64,000 bases of DNA from Antedon bifida (lineage: Eukaryota; Echinodermata; Crinoidea; Comatulida; Antedonidae): NCBI GenBank assembly GCA_963402885.1, contig OY727094.1, forward strand, positions 19,780,501 to 19,844,500, read 5' to 3'. Under the pieces are notes generated by a model. The model saw only the letters and a list, made by a program, of their open reading frames with translations. It did no database searches and was not told the DNA's origin. A program made the translations under genes and the position numbers. Below, in pieces: positions 22,135-37,700 of the stretch (position 1 is its first letter; each line of letters begins with the position of its first letter).

Positions 22135-25100
22135 TTTTTATGTTAACAATTTTTTTCGAAAATCACAAAATGGTCTAAAACGTTTTTAAATACGATATTA
22201 AGCTATTTTGTGCACTTTGATGTTTTTGTGTGAAAAATTTTTGTCGAAATGCTTAAATTGGTCTAAAACGTTTTTAAATACGATATTAAGCTATTTTTGT
22301 GCCCTTTGATGTTTTTGTGTGAAAAGTTTTATCGAAATGCTCAAAATGGTCTAAAACTGTTTCTAATGTGATTTTAAGCACTTTGATGTTTTTGTGTAAC
22401 CAAGTTTCATCGAAATCCTCAAAATGGTCTAAAACGTCTCCAAATGCGATTTGAAGCTATTCTAAGCACTTTGGTGTTTTTATGTTAACAAGTTTTTTCG
22501 AAAATCACAAAATGCTCTAAAATGTCTCCAAATGCGATTTGAAGCTATTCTGTACACTTTGATGTTTTATGTGAAAAGTTTTGTCGAAATGCTCAAAATG
22601 GTCTAAAACGGTTTCTAATGTGATTTTAAGCACTTTGATGTTTTTGTGTAACCAAGTTTCATCGAAATCCTCAAAATGGTCTAAAACGTCTCCAAATCCG
22701 ATTTGAAGCTATTCTAAGCACTTTGGTGTTTTTATGTTAACAATTTTTTTCGAAAATCACAAAATCGTCTAAAACGTTTTTAAAAAGGATATTAAGCTAT
22801 TTTGTGCTCTTTGATGTTTTTGTGTGAAAAATTTTTGTCGAAATGCTTAAATTGGTCTAAAACGTTTTTAAATACGATATTAAGCTATTTTGTGCCCTTT
22901 GATGTTTTTGTGTGAAAAGTTTTATCGAAATGCTCAAAATGGTCTAAAACGGTTTCTAATGTGATTTTAAGCACTTTGATGTTTTTGTGTAACCAAGTTT
23001 TTTTGAAAATCACAAAATGGTCTAAAACGTCTCCAAATGCGATTTGAAGCTATTCTAAGCACTTTGGTGTTTTTATGTTAACAAGTTTTTTCGAAAATCA
23101 CAAAATGGTCTAAAACGTCTCCAAATGCGATTTGAAGCTATTCTAAGCACTTTGGTGTTTTTATGTTAACATGTTTTTTCGAAAATCACAAAATGGTCTA
23201 AAATGTCTCCAAATGCGATTTGAAGCTATTCTAAGCACTTTGGTGTTTTTATGTTAACAAGTTTTTTCGAAAATCACAAAATGGTCTAAAACGTTTTTAA
23301 ATACGATATTAAGCTATTTTGTGTCCTTTTATGTTTTTGTGTGAAAAGTTTAATCGAAATGCTCAAAATGGTCTAAAACGGTTTCTAATGTGAATTTAAG
23401 CACTTTGATGTTTTTGTGTAACCAAGTTTTTTTGAAAATCACAAAATGGTCTAAAACGTCTCCAAATGCGATTTGAAGCTATTCTGTACACTTTGATATT
23501 TTTATGTTAAAAAGTTTTTTCGAAATTCACAAAATGGTCTAAAACGTCTCCAAATGCGATTTGAAGCTATTCTTAGCACTTTGGTGTATAAATGTTAACA
23601 AGTTTTTTGGAAAATCACAAAATGGTCTAAAACGTCTCCAAATGCGATTTGAAGCTATTCTAAGCACTTTGGTGTTTTTATGTTAACAAGTTTTTTCGAA
23701 AATCACAAAATAGTCTAAAATGTCTCCAAATGCGATTTGAAGCTATTCTGTACACTTTGATGTTTTGTGTGAAAAGTTTTGTCGAAATGCTCAAAATGGT
23801 CTAAAACGGTTTCTAATGTGATTTTAAGCACTTTGATGTTTTTGTGTAACCAAGTTTCATCGAAATCCTCAAAATGGTCTAAAACGTCTCCAAATGCGAT
23901 TTGAAGCTATTCTAAGCACTTTGGTGTTTTTATGTTAACAATTTTTTTCGAAAATCACAAAATGGTCTAAAACGTTTTTAAATACGATATTAAGCTATTT
24001 TGTGCACTTTGATGTTTTTGTGTGAAAAATTTTTGTCGAAATGCTTAAATTGGTCTAAAACGTTTTTAAATACGATATTAAGCTATTTTTGTGCCCTTTG
24101 ATGTTTTTGTGTGAAAAGTTTTATCGAAATGCTCAAAATGGTCTAAAACTGTTTCTAATGTGATTTTAAGCACTTTGATGTTTTTGTGTAAACAAGTTTC
24201 ATCGAAATCCTCAAAATGGTCTAAAACGTCTCCAAATGCGATTTGAAGCTATTCTAAGCACTTTGGTGTTTTTATGTTAACAAGTTTTTTCGAAAATCAC
24301 AAAATGCTCTAAAATGTCTCCAAATGCGATTGGAAGCAATTCTAAGCACTTTGGTGTTTTTATGTTAACAAGTTTTTTCGAAAATCACAAAATGGTCTAA
24401 AACGTCTCCAAATGCGATTTGAAGCTATTCTAAGCACTTTGATGTTTTTATGTTAACAAGGTTTTTCGAAAATCACAAAATGGTCTAAAACGTCTCCAAA
24501 TGCGATTTGAAGCTATTCTAAGCACTTTGGTGTTTTTATGTTAACAATTTTTTTCGAAAATCACAAAATGGTCTAAAATGTCTCCAAATGCGATTTGAAG
24601 CTATTCTGTGCTCTTTGATGTTTTTGTGTAAAAAATTTTTGTCGAAATGCTCAAAATGGTCTAAAACGTTTTTAAATACGATATTAAGCTATTTTGTGTC
24701 CTTTTATGTTTTTGTGTGAAAAGTTTAATCGAAATGCTCAAAATGGTCTAAAACGGTTTCTAATGTGAATTTAAGCACTTTGATGTTTTTGTGTAACCAA
24801 GTTTTTTTGAAAATCACAAAATGGTCTAAAACGTCTCCAAATGCGATTTGAAGCTATTCTGTACACTTTGGTGTTTTTATGTTAACAATTTTTTTCGAAA
24901 ATCACAAAATGGTCTAAAACGTCTCCAAATGCGATTTGAAGCTATTCTAAGCACTTTGGTGTTTTTATGTTAACAAGTTTTTTCGAAAATCACAAAATGG
25001 TCTAAAACGTCTCCAAATGCGATTTGAAGCTATTCTAAGCACTTTGGTGTTTTTATGTTAACAAGTTTTTCGAAAATCACAAAATGGTCTAAAACGTCTC

Positions 25101-25215
25101 CAAATGCGATTTGAAGCTATTCTAAGCACTTTGGTGTTTTTATGTTAACAAGTTTTTTCGAAAATCACAAAATGGTCTAAAATGTCTCCAAATGCGATTT
25201 GAAGCTATTCTAAGC

Positions 25216-25650
25216 ACGTTGGTGTTTTTATGTTAAAAACGTCTCCAAATGCGATTTGAAGCTATTCTAAGCACTTTGGTGTTTTTATGTTAACAAGTTT
25301 TTTCGAAAATCACAAAATGGTCTAAAACGTCTCCAAATGCGATTTGAAGCTATTCTGTACACTTTGATATTTTTATGTTAAAAAGTTTTTTCGAAATTCA
25401 CAAAATGGTCTAAAACGTCTCCAAATGCGATTTGAAGCTATTCTTAGCACTTTGGTGTATAAATGTTAACAAGTTTTTTGGAAAATCACAAAATGGTCTA
25501 AAACGTCTCCAAATGCGATTTGAAGCTATTCTAAGCACTTTGGTGTTTTTATGTTAACAAGTTTTTCGAAAATCACAAAAATGGTCTAAAACGTCTCCAA
25601 ATGCGATTTGAAGCTATTCTAAGCACTTTGATGTTTTTATGGTAATAAGG
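25216..25650 (+). repeat. Higher-order block, copy 1 (partner 30119-30552)
   Basis: Markers: AGCACGTTGG (25213 and 30116), the shortened junction TTATGTTAAAAACGTCTCC (about 25230 and 30133), and ATGGTAATAAGG (25639 and 30541). The offset changes from 4903 to 4902 because this copy has one extra A at about 25575 (CACAAAAATGG). Confidence 0.78.
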
Positions 25651-26039
25651 TTTTTCGAAAATCACAAAATGGTCTAAAACGTCTCCAAATGCGATTTGAA
25701 GCTATTCTAAGCACTTTGGTGTTTTTATGTTAACAAGTTTTTTCGAAAATCACAAAATGGTCTAAAACGTCTCCAAATGCGATTTGAAGCTATTCTAAGC
25801 ACTTTGGTGTTTTTATGTTAACATGTTTTTTCGAAAATTACAAAATGGTCTAAAATGTCTCCAAATGCGATTTGAAGCTATTCTAAGCACTTTGGTGTTT
25901 TTATGTTAACAAGTTTTTTCGAAAATCACAAAATGGTCTAAAACGTTTTTAAATACGATATTAAGCTATTTTGTGCTCTTTGATGTTTTTGTGTAAAAAA
26001 TTTTTGTCGAAATGCTCAAAATGGTCTAAAACGTTTTTA

Positions 26040-26830
26040 AATACGATATTAAGCTATTTTGTGTCCTTTTATGTTTTTGTGTGAAAAGTTTAATCGAAAT
26101 GCTCAAAATGGTCTAAAACGGTTTCTAATGTGAATTTAAGCACTTTGATGTTTTTGTGTAACCAAGTTTTTTTGAAAATCACAAAATGGTATAAAACGTC
26201 TCCAAATGCGATTTGAAGCTATTTTGTACACTTTGATATTTTTATGTTAAAAAGTTTTTTCGAAATTCACAAAATGGTCTAAAACGTCTCCAAATGCGAT
26301 TTGAAGCTATTCTTAGCACTTTGGTGTATAAATGTTTAACAAGTTTTTTGGAAAATCACAAAATGATCTAAAACGTCTCCAAATGCGATTTGAAGCTATT
26401 CTTAGCACTTTGGTGTTTTTATGTTAACAAGTTTTTCGAAAATCACAAAATGGTCTAAAACGTCTCCAAATGCGATTTGAAGCTATTCTAAGCACTTTGA
26501 TGTTTTTATGTTAACAAGTTTTTTCGAAAATCACAAAATGGTCTAAAACGTCTCCAAATGCGATTTGAAGCTATTCTAAGCACTTTGGTGTTTTTATGTT
26601 AACAAGTTTTTTCGAAAATCACAAAATGGTCTAAAACGTCTCCAAATGCGATTCGAAGCTATTCTAAGCACTTTGGTGTTTTTATGTTAACAAGTTTTTT
26701 CGAAAATCACAAAATGGTCTAAAATGTCTCCAAATGCGATTTGAAGCTATTCTGTACACTTTGATGTTTTGTGTGAAAAGTTTTGTCGAAATGTTCAAAA
26801 TGGTCTAAAACGGTTTCTAATGTGATTTTA
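26040..26830 (+). repeat. Higher-order block, copy 1 (partner 37006-37796)
   Basis: Constant 10966-bp offset supported by GGTATAAAACG (26188/37154), AAATGATCTAAAACG (26361/37327) and GCGATTCGAAGC (26648/37614). It also includes the ATAAATGTTTAACAAG variant. Confidence 0.8.
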
Positions 26831-27659
26831 AGCACTTTGATGTTTTTATGTTAACAAGGTTTTTCGAAAATCACAAAATGGTCTAAAACGTCTCCAAATG
26901 CGATTTGAAGCTATTCTAAGCACTTTGGTGTTTTTATGTTAACAAGTTTTTTCGAAAATCACAAAATGCTCTAAAATGTCTCCAAATGCGATTTGAAGCT
27001 ATTCTGTGCTCTTTGATGTTTTTGTGTAAAAAATTTTTGTCGAAATGCTCAAAATGGTCTAAAACGTTTTTAAATACGATATTAAGCTATTTTGTGTCCT
27101 TTTATGTTTTTGTGTGAAAAGTTTAATCGAAATGCTCAAAATGGTCTAAAACGGTTTCTAATGTGAATTTAAGCACTTTGATGTTTTTGTGTAACCAAGT
27201 TTTTTTGAAAATCACAAAATGGTCTAAAACGTCTCCAAATGCGATTTGAAGCTATTCTGTACACTTTGGTGTTTTTATGTTAACAATTTTTTTCGAAAAT
27301 CACAAAATGGTCTAAAACGTCTCCAAATGCGATTTGAAGCTATTCTAAGCACTTTGGTGTTTTTATGTTAACAAGTTTTTTCGAAAATCACAAAAGGGTC
27401 TAAAATGTCTCCAAATGCGATTTGAAGCTATTCTAAGCACTTTGGTGTTTTTATGTTAACAAGTTTTTTCGAAAATCAAAAAATGGTCTAAAACGTCTCC
27501 AAATGCGATTTGAAGCTATTCTAAGCACTTTGGTGTTTTTATGTTAACAAGGTTTTTCGAAAATCACAAAATGGTCTAAAATGTCTCCAAATGCGATTTG
27601 AAGCTATTCTAAGCACTTTGGTGTTTTTATGTTAACAAGTTTTTTCAAAAATCACAAAA

Positions 27660-28780
27660 TGGTATAAAACGTCTCCAAATGCGATTTGAAGCTATTCTAA
27701 GCACTTTGGTGTTTTTATGTTAACATATTTTTTCGAAAATCACAAAATGGTCTAAAATGTCTCCAAATGCGATTTGAAGCTATTCTGTACACTTTGATGT
27801 TTTGTGAGAAAAATTTTTGTCGAAATGCTCAAAATGGTCTAAAACGTTTTTAAATACGATATTAAGCTATTTTGTGCCCTTTGATGTTTTTGTGTGAAAA
27901 GTTTTATCGAAATGCTCAAAATGGTCTAAAACGGTTTCTAATGTGATTTTAAGCAATTTGATATTTTTGTGTAACCAAGTTTTTTTGAAAATCACAAAAT
28001 GGTCTAAAATGTCTCCAAATGCGATTTGAAGCTATTCTAAGCACTTTGGTGTTTTTATGTTAACAAATTTTTTCGAAAATCACAAAATGGTCTAAAACGT
28101 CTCCAAATGCGATTTGAAGCTATTCTGTACACTTTGATGTTTTTATGTTAACAAGTTTTTTCTAAAATCACAAAATGGTCTAAAACGTCTCCAAATGCGA
28201 TTTGAAGCTATTCTAAGCACTTTGGTGTTTTTATGTTAACAAGTTTTTTCGAAAATCACAAAACGGTCTAAAACGTCTCCAAATGCGATTTGAATCTATT
28301 CTAAGCACTTTGGTGTTTTTATGTTAACAAGTTTTTTCGAAAATCACAAAATGGTCTAAAATGTCTCCAAATGCGATTTGAAGCTATTCTGTACACTTTG
28401 ATGTTTTGTGTGAAAATTTTTTGTCGAAATGCTCAAAATGGTCTAAAACGTTTTTAAATACGATATTAAGCTATTTTGTGCTCTTTGATGTTTTTGTGTG
28501 AAAATTTTTTGTCGAAATGCTTAAATTGGTCTAAAACGTTTTTAAATACGATATTAAGCTATTTTGTGCCCTTTGATGTTTTTGTGTGAAAAGTTTTATC
28601 GAAATGCTCAAAATGGTCTAAAACGGTTTCTAATGTGATTTTAAGCACTTTGATGTTTTTGTGTAACCAAGTTTTTTTGAAAATAACAAAATGGTCTAAA
28701 ACGTCTCCAAATGCGATTTGAAGCTATTCTAAGCACTTTGGTGTTTTTATGTTAACAAGTTTTTTAGAAAATCACAAAAT
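27660..28780 (+). repeat. Higher-order block, copy 1 (partner about 45708-46760)
   Basis: Constant 18048-bp offset supported by AAGCAATTTGATA (27951/45999) and TGAATCTATTC (28291/46339). Boundaries are approximate; the downstream copy gains extra A monomers near 46,800-46,980. Confidence 0.72.
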
Positions 28781-31700
28781 GGTCTAAAACGTTTTTAAAT
28801 ACGATATTAAGCTATTTTGTGCTCTTTGATGTTTTTGTGTAAAAAATTTTTGTCGAAATGCTCAAAATGGTCTAAAACGTTTTTAAATACCATATTAAGC
28901 TATTTTGTGTCCTTTTATGTTTTTGTGTGAAAAGTTTAATCGAAATGCTCAAAATGGTCTAAAACGGTTTCTAATGTGAATTTAAGCACTTTGATGTTTT
29001 TGTGTAACCAAGTTTTTTTGAAAATCACAAAATGGTCTAAAACGTCTCCAAATGCGATTTGAAGCTATTCTGTACACTTTGATATTTTTATGTTAAAAAG
29101 TTTTTTCGAAATTCACAAAATGGTCTAAAACGTCTCCAAATGCGATTTGAAGCTATTCTTAGCACTTTGGTGTATAAATGTTAACAAGTTTTTTGGAAAA
29201 TCACAAAATGGTCTAAAACGTCTCCAAATGCGATTTGAAGCTATTCTTAGCACTTTGGTGTTTTTATGTTAACAAGTTTTTCGAAAATCACAAAATGGTC
29301 TAAAACGTCTCCAAATGCGATTTGAAGCTATTCTAAGCACTTTGATGTTTTTATGGTAACAAGGTTTTTCGAAAATCACAAAATGGTCTAAAACGTCTCC
29401 AAATGCGATTTGAAGCTATTCTAAGCACTTTGGTGTTTTTATGTTAACAAGTTTTTTCGAAAATCACAAAATGGTCTAAAACGTCTCCAAATGCGATTTG
29501 AAGCTATTCTAAGCACTTTGGTGTTTTTATGTTAACAATTTTTTTCGAAAATCACAAAATGGTCTAAAATGTCTCCAAATGCGATTTGAAGCTATTCTGT
29601 ACACTTTGATGTTTTGTGTGAAAAGTTTTGTCGAAATGCTCAAAATGGTCTAAAACGGTTTCTAATGTGATTTTAAGCACTTTGATGTTTTTGTGTAACC
29701 AAGTTTCATCGAAATCCTCAAAATGGTCTAAAACGTCTCCAAATGCGATTTGAAGCTATTCTAAGCACTTTGGTGTTTTTATGTTAACAAGTTTTTTCGA
29801 AAATCACAAAATGCTCTAAAATGTCTCCAAATGCGATTTGAAGCTATTCTAAGCACTTTGGTGTTTTTATGTTAACAAGTTTTTTCGAAAATCACAAAAT
29901 GTTCTAAAACGTCTCCAAATGCGATTTGAAGCTATTCTAAGCACTTTGGTGTTTTTATGTTAACAAGTTTTTTCGAAAATCACAAAATGGTCTAAAACGT
30001 CTCCAAATGCGATTTGAAGCTATTCTAAGCACTTTGGTGTTTTTATGTTAACAAGTTTTTTCGAAAATCACAAAATGGTCTAAAATGTCTCCAAATGCGA
30101 TTTGAAGCTATTCTAAGCACGTTGGTGTTTTTATGTTAAAAACGTCTCCAAATGCGATTTGAAGCTATTCTAAGCACTTTGGTGTTTTTATGTTAACAAG
30201 TTTTTTCGAAAATCACAAAATGGTCTAAAACGTCTCCAAATGCGATTTGAAGCTATTCTGTACACTTTGATATTTTTATGTTAAAAAGTTTTTTCGAAAT
30301 TCACAAAATGGTCTAAAACGTCTCCAAATGCGATTTGAAGCTATTCTTAGCACTTTGGTGTATAAATGTTAACAAGTTTTTTGGAAAATCACAAAATGGT
30401 CTAAAACGTCTCCAAATGCGATTTGAAGCTATTCTAAGCACTTTGGTGTTTTTATGTTAACAAGTTTTTCGAAAATCACAAAATGGTCTAAAACGTCTCC
30501 AAATGCGATTTGAAGCTATTCTAAGCACTTTGATGTTTTTATGGTAATAAGGTTTTTCGAAAATCACAAAATGGTCTAAAACGTCTCCAAATGCGATTTG
30601 AAGCTATTCTAAGCACTTTGGTGTTTTTATGTTAACAAGTTTTTTCGAAAATCACAAAATGCTCTAAAATGTCTCCAAATGCGATTTGAAGCTATTCTAA
30701 GCACTTTGGTGTTTTTATGTTAACAAGTTTTTTCGAAAATCACAAAATGGTCTAAAATGTCTCCAAATGCGATTTGAAGCTATTCTGTACACTTTGATGT
30801 TTTGTGTGAAAAGTTTTGTCGAAATGCTCAAAATGGTCTAAAACGGTTTCTAATGTGATTTTAAGCACTTTGATGTTTTTGTGTAACCAAGTTTCATCGA
30901 AATCCTCAAAATGGTCTAAAACGTCTCCAAATGCGATTTGAAGCTATTCTAAGCACTTTGGTGTTTTTATGTTAACAAGTTTTTTCGAAAATCACAAAAT
31001 GCTCTAAAATGTCTCCAAATGCGATTTGAAGCTATTCTAAGCACTTTGGTGTTTTTATGTTAACAAGTTTTTTCGAAAATCACAAAATGGTCTAAAACGT
31101 CTCCAAATGCGATTTGAAGCTATTCTAAGCACTTTGGTGTTTTTATGTTAACAAGTTTTTTCGAAAATCACAAAATGGTCTAAAACGTCTCCAAATGCGA
31201 TTTGAAGCTATTCTTAGCACTTTGGTGTTTTTATGTTAACAAGTTTTTCGAAAATCACAAAATGGTCTAAAACGTCTCCAAATGCGATTTGAAGCTATTC
31301 TAAGCACTTTGATGTTTTTATGTTAACAAGTTTTTTCGAAAATCACAAAATGGTCTAAAACGTCTCCAAATGCGATTTGAAGCTATTCTAAGCACTTTGG
31401 TGTTTTTATGTTAACAAGTTTTTTCGAAAATCACAAAATGGTCTAAAACGTCTCCAAATGCGATTTGAAGCTATTCTAAGCACTTTGGTGTTTTTATGTT
31501 AACAAGTTTTTCCGAAAATCACAAAATGGTCTAAAACGTCTCCAAATGCGATTTGAAGCTATTCTAAGCACTTTGGTGTTTTTATGTTAACAAGTTTTTT
31601 CGAAAATCACAAAATGGTCTAAAACGTCTCCAAATGCGATTTGAAGCTATTCTAAGCACTTTGGTGTTTTTATGTTAACAAGGTTTTTCGAAAATCACAA

Positions 31701-34700
31701 AATGGTCTAAAATGTCTAAAAATGCGATTTGAAGCTATTCTAAGCACTTTGGTTTTTTTATGTTAACAAGTTTTTTCAAAAATCACAAAATGGTCTAAAA
31801 CGTCTCCAAATGCGATTTGAAGCTATTCTAAGCACTTTGGTGTTTTTATGTTAACATATTTTTTCGAAAATCACAAAATGGTCTAAAATGTCTCCAAATG
31901 CGATTTGAAGCTATTCTGTACACTTTGATGTTTTGTGTGAAAAATTTTTGTCGAAATGCTCAAAATGGTCTAAAACGTTTTTAAATACGATATTAAGCTA
32001 TTTTGTGCCCTTTGATGTTTTTGTGTGAAAAGTTTTATCGAAATGCTCAAAATGGTCTAAAACGGTTTCTAATGTGATTTTAAGCATTTTGATATTTTTG
32101 TGTAACCAAGTTTTTTTGAAAATCACAAAATTGTCTAAAACGTCTCCAAATGCGATTTGAAGCTATTCTAAGCACTTTGGTGTTTTTATGTTAACAAATT
32201 TTTTCGCAAATCACAAAATGGTCTAAAACGTCTCCAAATGCGATTTGAAGCTATTCTAAGCACTTTGGTGTTTTTATGTTAACAAGTTTTTTCGAAAATC
32301 ACAAAATGGTCTAAAATGTCTCCAAATGCGATTTGAAGCTATTTTGTACACTTTGATGTTTTGTGTGAAAAATTTTTGTCGAAATGCTCAAAATGGTCTA
32401 AAACGTTTTTAAATACGATATTAAGCTATTTTGTGCTCTTTGATGTTTTTGTGTGAAAATTTTTTGTCGAAATGCTTAAATTGGTCTAAAACGTTTTTAA
32501 ATACGATATTAAGCTATTTTGTGCCCTTTGATGTTTTTGTGTGAAAAGTTTTATCGAAATGCTCAAAATGGTCTAAAACGGTTTCTAATGTGATTTTAAG
32601 CATTTTGATATTTTTGTGTAACCAAGTTTTTTTGAAAATCACAAAATGGTCTAAAACGTCTCCAAATGCGATTTGAAGCTATTCTAAGCACTTTGGTGTT
32701 TTTATGTTAACAAGTTTTTTCGAAAATCACAAAATGGTCTAAAACGTCTCCAAATACGATTTGAAGCTATTCTAAGCACTTTGGTGTTTTTATCTTAACA
32801 TGTTTTTTCGAAAATCACAAAATGGTCTAAAATGTCTCCAAATGCGATTTGAAGCTATTCTAAGCACTTTGGTGTTTTTATGTTAACAAGTTTTTTCGAA
32901 AATCACAAAATAGTCTAAAACGTCTCCAAATGCGATTTGAAGCTATTCTAAGCACTTTGGTGTTTTTATGTTAACAAGGTTTTTCGAAAATCACAAAATG
33001 GTTTAAAATGTCTAAAAATGCGATTTGAAGCTATTCTAAGAACTTTAGTGTTTTTATGTTAACAAGTTTTTTCGAAAATCACAAAATGGTCTAAAACGTC
33101 TCCAAATGCGATTTGAAGCTATTCTAAGCACTTTGATGTTTTTATGTTAACAAGGTTTTTCGAAAATCACAAAATGGTCTAAAACGTCTCCAAATGCGAT
33201 TTGAAGCTATTCTAAGCACTTTGGTGTTTTTATGTTAACAAGTTTTTTTAAAAATCACAAAATGGTCTAAAACGTCTCCAAATGCGATTTCAAGCTATTC
33301 TAAGCACTTTGGTGTATAAATGTTAACAAGTTTTTTGGAAAATCACAAAATGGTCTAAAACGTCTCCAAATGCGATTTGAAGCTATTCTAAGCACTTTGG
33401 TGTTTTTATGTTAACAAGTTTTTTCGAAAATCACAAAATGGTCTAAAACGTCTCCAAATGCGATTTGAAGCTATTCTAAGCACTTTGGTGTTTTTATGTT
33501 AACAAGTTTTTTCAAAAATCACAAAATGGTCTAAAATGTCTCCAAATGCGATTTGAAGCTATTCTGTACACTTTGATGTTTTGTGTGAAAATTTTTTATC
33601 GAAATGCTCAAAATGGTCGAAAACGTTTTTAAATACGATATTAAGCTATTTTGTGCCCTTTGATGTTTTTGTGTGAAAAGTTTTATCGAAATGCTCAAAA
33701 TCGTCTAAAACGGTTTCTAATGTGATTTTAAGCATTTTGATATTTTTGTGTAACCAAGTTTTTTTGAAAATCACAAAATGGTCTAAAACGTCTCCAAATG
33801 CGATTTGAAGCTATTCTAAGCACTTTGGTGTTTTTATGTTAACACATTTTTTCGAAAATCACAAAATGGTCTAAAACGTCTCCAAATGCGATTTGAAGCT
33901 ATTCTGTACACTTTGATGTTTTTATGTTAACAAGTTTTTTCAAAAATCACAAAATGGTCTAAAATGTCTCCAAATGCGATTTGAAGCTATTCTGTACACT
34001 TTGATGTTTTGTGTGAAAATTTTTTGTCGAAATGCTCAAAATGGTCTAAAACGTTTTTAAATACGATATTAAGCTATTTTGTGCTCTTTGATGTTTTTGT
34101 GTGAAAAATTTTTGTCGAAATGCTTAAATTGGTCTAAAACGTTTTTAAATACGATATTAAGCTATTTTGTGCCCTTTGATGTTTTTGTGTGAAAAGTTTT
34201 ATCGAAATGCTCAAAATGGTCTAAAACGGTTTCTAATGTGATTTTAAGCACTTTGATGTTTTTGTGTAACCAAGTTTTTTTGAAAATCACAAAATGGTCT
34301 AAAACGTCTCCAAATGCGATTTGAAGCTATTCTAAGCACTTTGGTGTTTTTATGTTAACAAGTTTTTTCGAAAATCACAAAATGGTCTAAAACGTCTCCA
34401 AATACGATTTGAAGCTATTCTAAGCACTTTGGTGTTTTTATGTTAACATGTTTTTTCGAAAATCACAAAATGGTCTAAAATGTCTCCAAATGCGATTTGA
34501 AGCTATTCTAAGCACTTTGGTGTTTTTATGTTAACAAGTTTTTTCGAAAATCACAAAATAGTCTAAAACGTCTCCAAATGCGATTTGAAGCTATTCTAAG
34601 CACTTTGATGTTTTTATGTTAACAAGGTTTTTCGAAAATCACAAAATGGTCTAAAACGTCTCCAAATGCGATTTGAAGCTATTCTAAGCACTTTGGTGTT

Positions 34701-37700
34701 TTTATGTTAACAAGTTTTTTTAAAAATCACAAAATGGTCTAAAACGTCTCCAAATGCGATTTGAAGCTATTCTAAGCACTTTGGTGTTTTTATGTTAACA
34801 TGTTTTTTCGAAAATCACAAAATGGTCTAAAACGTCTCCAAATGCGATTTGAAGCTATTCTAAGCACTTTGGTGTTTTTATGTTAACAAGTTTTTTCGAA
34901 AATCACAAAATGGTCTAAAACGTCTCCAAATGCGATTTGAAGCTATTCTAAGCACTTTGGTGTTTTTATGTTAACAAGTTTTTTCGAAAATCACAAAATG
35001 GTCTAAAACGTCTCCAAATGCGATTTGAAGCTATTCTAAGCACTTTGGTGTTTTTATGTTAACAAGTTTTTTCGAAAATCACAAAATGGTCTAAAATGTC
35101 TCCAAATGCGATTTGAAGCTATTCTGTACACTTTGATGTTTTGTGTGAAAAGTTTTGTCGAAATGCTCAAAATGGTCTAAAACGGTTTCTAATGTGATTT
35201 TAAGCACTTTCATGTTTTTGTGTAACCAAGTTTTTTTGAAAATCACAAAATGGTCTAAAACGTCTCCAAATGCGATTTGAAGCTATTCTAAGCACTTTGG
35301 TGTTTTTATGTTAACAAGTTTTTTCGAAAATCACAAAATGGTCTAAAACGTCTCCAAATGCGATTTGAAGCTATTCTAAGCACTTTGGTGTTTTTACGTT
35401 AACAAGTTTTTTCAAAAATCACAAAATGGTCTAAAATGTCTCCAAATGCGATTTGAAGCTATTCGGTACACTTTGATGTTTTGTGTGAAAATTTTTTGTC
35501 GAAATGCTCAAAATGGTCGAAAACGTTTTTAAATACGATATTAAGCTATTTTGTGCCCTTTGATGTTTTTGTGTGAAAAGTTTTATCGAAATGCTCAAAA
35601 TGGTCTAAAACGGTTTCTAATGTGATTTTAAGCATTTTGATATTTTTGTGTAACCAAGTTTTTTTGAAAATCACAAAATGGTCTAAAACGTCTCCAAATG
35701 CGATTTGAAGCTATTCTAAGCACTTTGGTGTTTTTATGTTAACACATTTTTTCGAAAATCACAAAATGGTCTAAAACGTCTCCAAATGCGATTTGAAGCT
35801 ATTCTAAGCACTTTGGTGTTTTTATGTTAACATGTTTGTTTCGAAAATCACAAAATGGTCTAAAATGTCTCCAAATGCGATTTGAAGCTATTCTAAGCAC
35901 TTTGGTGTTTTTATGTTAACACGTTTTTTCGAAAATCACAAAATGGTTTAAAATGTCTAAAAATGCGATTTGAAGCTATTCTAAGCACTTTGGTGTTTTT
36001 ATGTTAACAAGTTTTTTCGAAAATCACAAAATGGTCTAAAACGTCTCCAAATGCGATTTGAAGCTATTCTAAGCACTTTGGTGTTTTTATGTTAACATGT
36101 TTTTTCGAAAATCACAAAATGGTCTAAAACGTATCCAAATGCGATTTGAAGCTATTCTAAGCACTTTGGTGTTTTTATGTTAACAAGTTTTTTTGAAAAT
36201 CACAAAATGGTCCAAAACGTCTCCAAATGCGATTTGAAGCCATTCTAAGCACTTTGGTGTTTTTATGTTAACAAGTTATTTCGAAAATCACAAAATGGTC
36301 TAAAATGTCTCCAAATGCGATTTGAAGCTATTCTAAGCACTTTGTTGTTTTTATGTTAACAAGTTTTTTCGAAAATCACAAAATGGTCTAAAACGTCTCC
36401 AAATGCGATTTGAAGCTATTCTAAGCACTTTGGTGTTTTTATGTTAACAAGTTTTTTCGAAAATCACAAAATGGTCTAAAATGTCTCCAAATGCGATTTA
36501 AAGCTATTCTGTACACTTTGATGTTTTGTGTGAAAAATGTTTGTCGAAATGCTCAAAATGGTCTAAAACGTTTTTAAATACGATATTAAGCTATTTTGTG
36601 CTCTTTGATGTTTTTGTGTGAAAAGTTTTATCGAAATGCTCAAAATGGTCTAAAACGTTTTTAAATGTGATTTTAAGCACTTTGATGTTTTTGTGTAACC
36701 AAGTTTCATCGAAATCCTCAAAATGGTCTAAAACGTCTCCAAATGCGATTTGAAGCTATTCTAAGCACTTTGGTGTTTTTATGTTAACATGTTTTTTCGA
36801 AAATTACAAAATGGTCTAAAATGTCTCCAAATGCGATTTGAAGCTATTCTAAGCACTTTGGTGTTTTTATGTTAACAAGTTTTTTCGAAAATCACAAAAT
36901 GGTCTAAAACGTTTTTAAATACGATATTAAGCTATTTTGTGCTCTTTGATGTTTTTGTGTAAAAAATTTTTGTCGAAATGCTCAAAATGGTCTAAAACGT
37001 TTTTAAATACGATATTAAGCTATTTTGTGTCCTTTTATGTTTTTGTGTGAAAAGTTTAATCGAAATGCTCAAAATGGTCTAAAACGGTTTCTAATGTGAA
37101 TTTAAGCACTTTGATGTTTTTGTGTAACCAAGTTTTTTTGAAAATCACAAAATGGTATAAAACGTCTCCAAATGCGATTTGAAGCTATTCTGTACACTTT
37201 GATATTTTTATGTTAAAAAGTTTTTTCGAAATTCACAAAATGGTCTAAAACGTCTCCAAATGCGATTTGAAGCTATTCTTAGCACTTTGGTGTATAAATG
37301 TTTAACAAGTTTTTTGGAAAATCACAAAATGATCTAAAACGTCTCCAAATGCGATTTGAAGCTATTCTTAGCACTTTGGTGTTTTTATGTTAACAAGTTT
37401 TTCGAAAATCACAAAATGGTCTAAAACGTCTCCAAATGCGATTTGAAGCTATTCTAAGCACTTTGATGTTTTTATGTTAACAAGTTTTTTCGAAAATCAC
37501 AAAATGGTCTAAAACGTCTCCAAATGCGATTTGAAGCTATTCTAAGCACTTTGGTGTTTTTATGTTAACAAGTTTTTTCGAAAATCACAAAATGGTCTAA
37601 AACGTCTCCAAATGCGATTCGAAGCTATTCTAAGCACTTTGGTGTTTTTATGTTAACAAGTTTTTTCGAAAATCACAAAATGGTCTAAAATGTCTCCAAA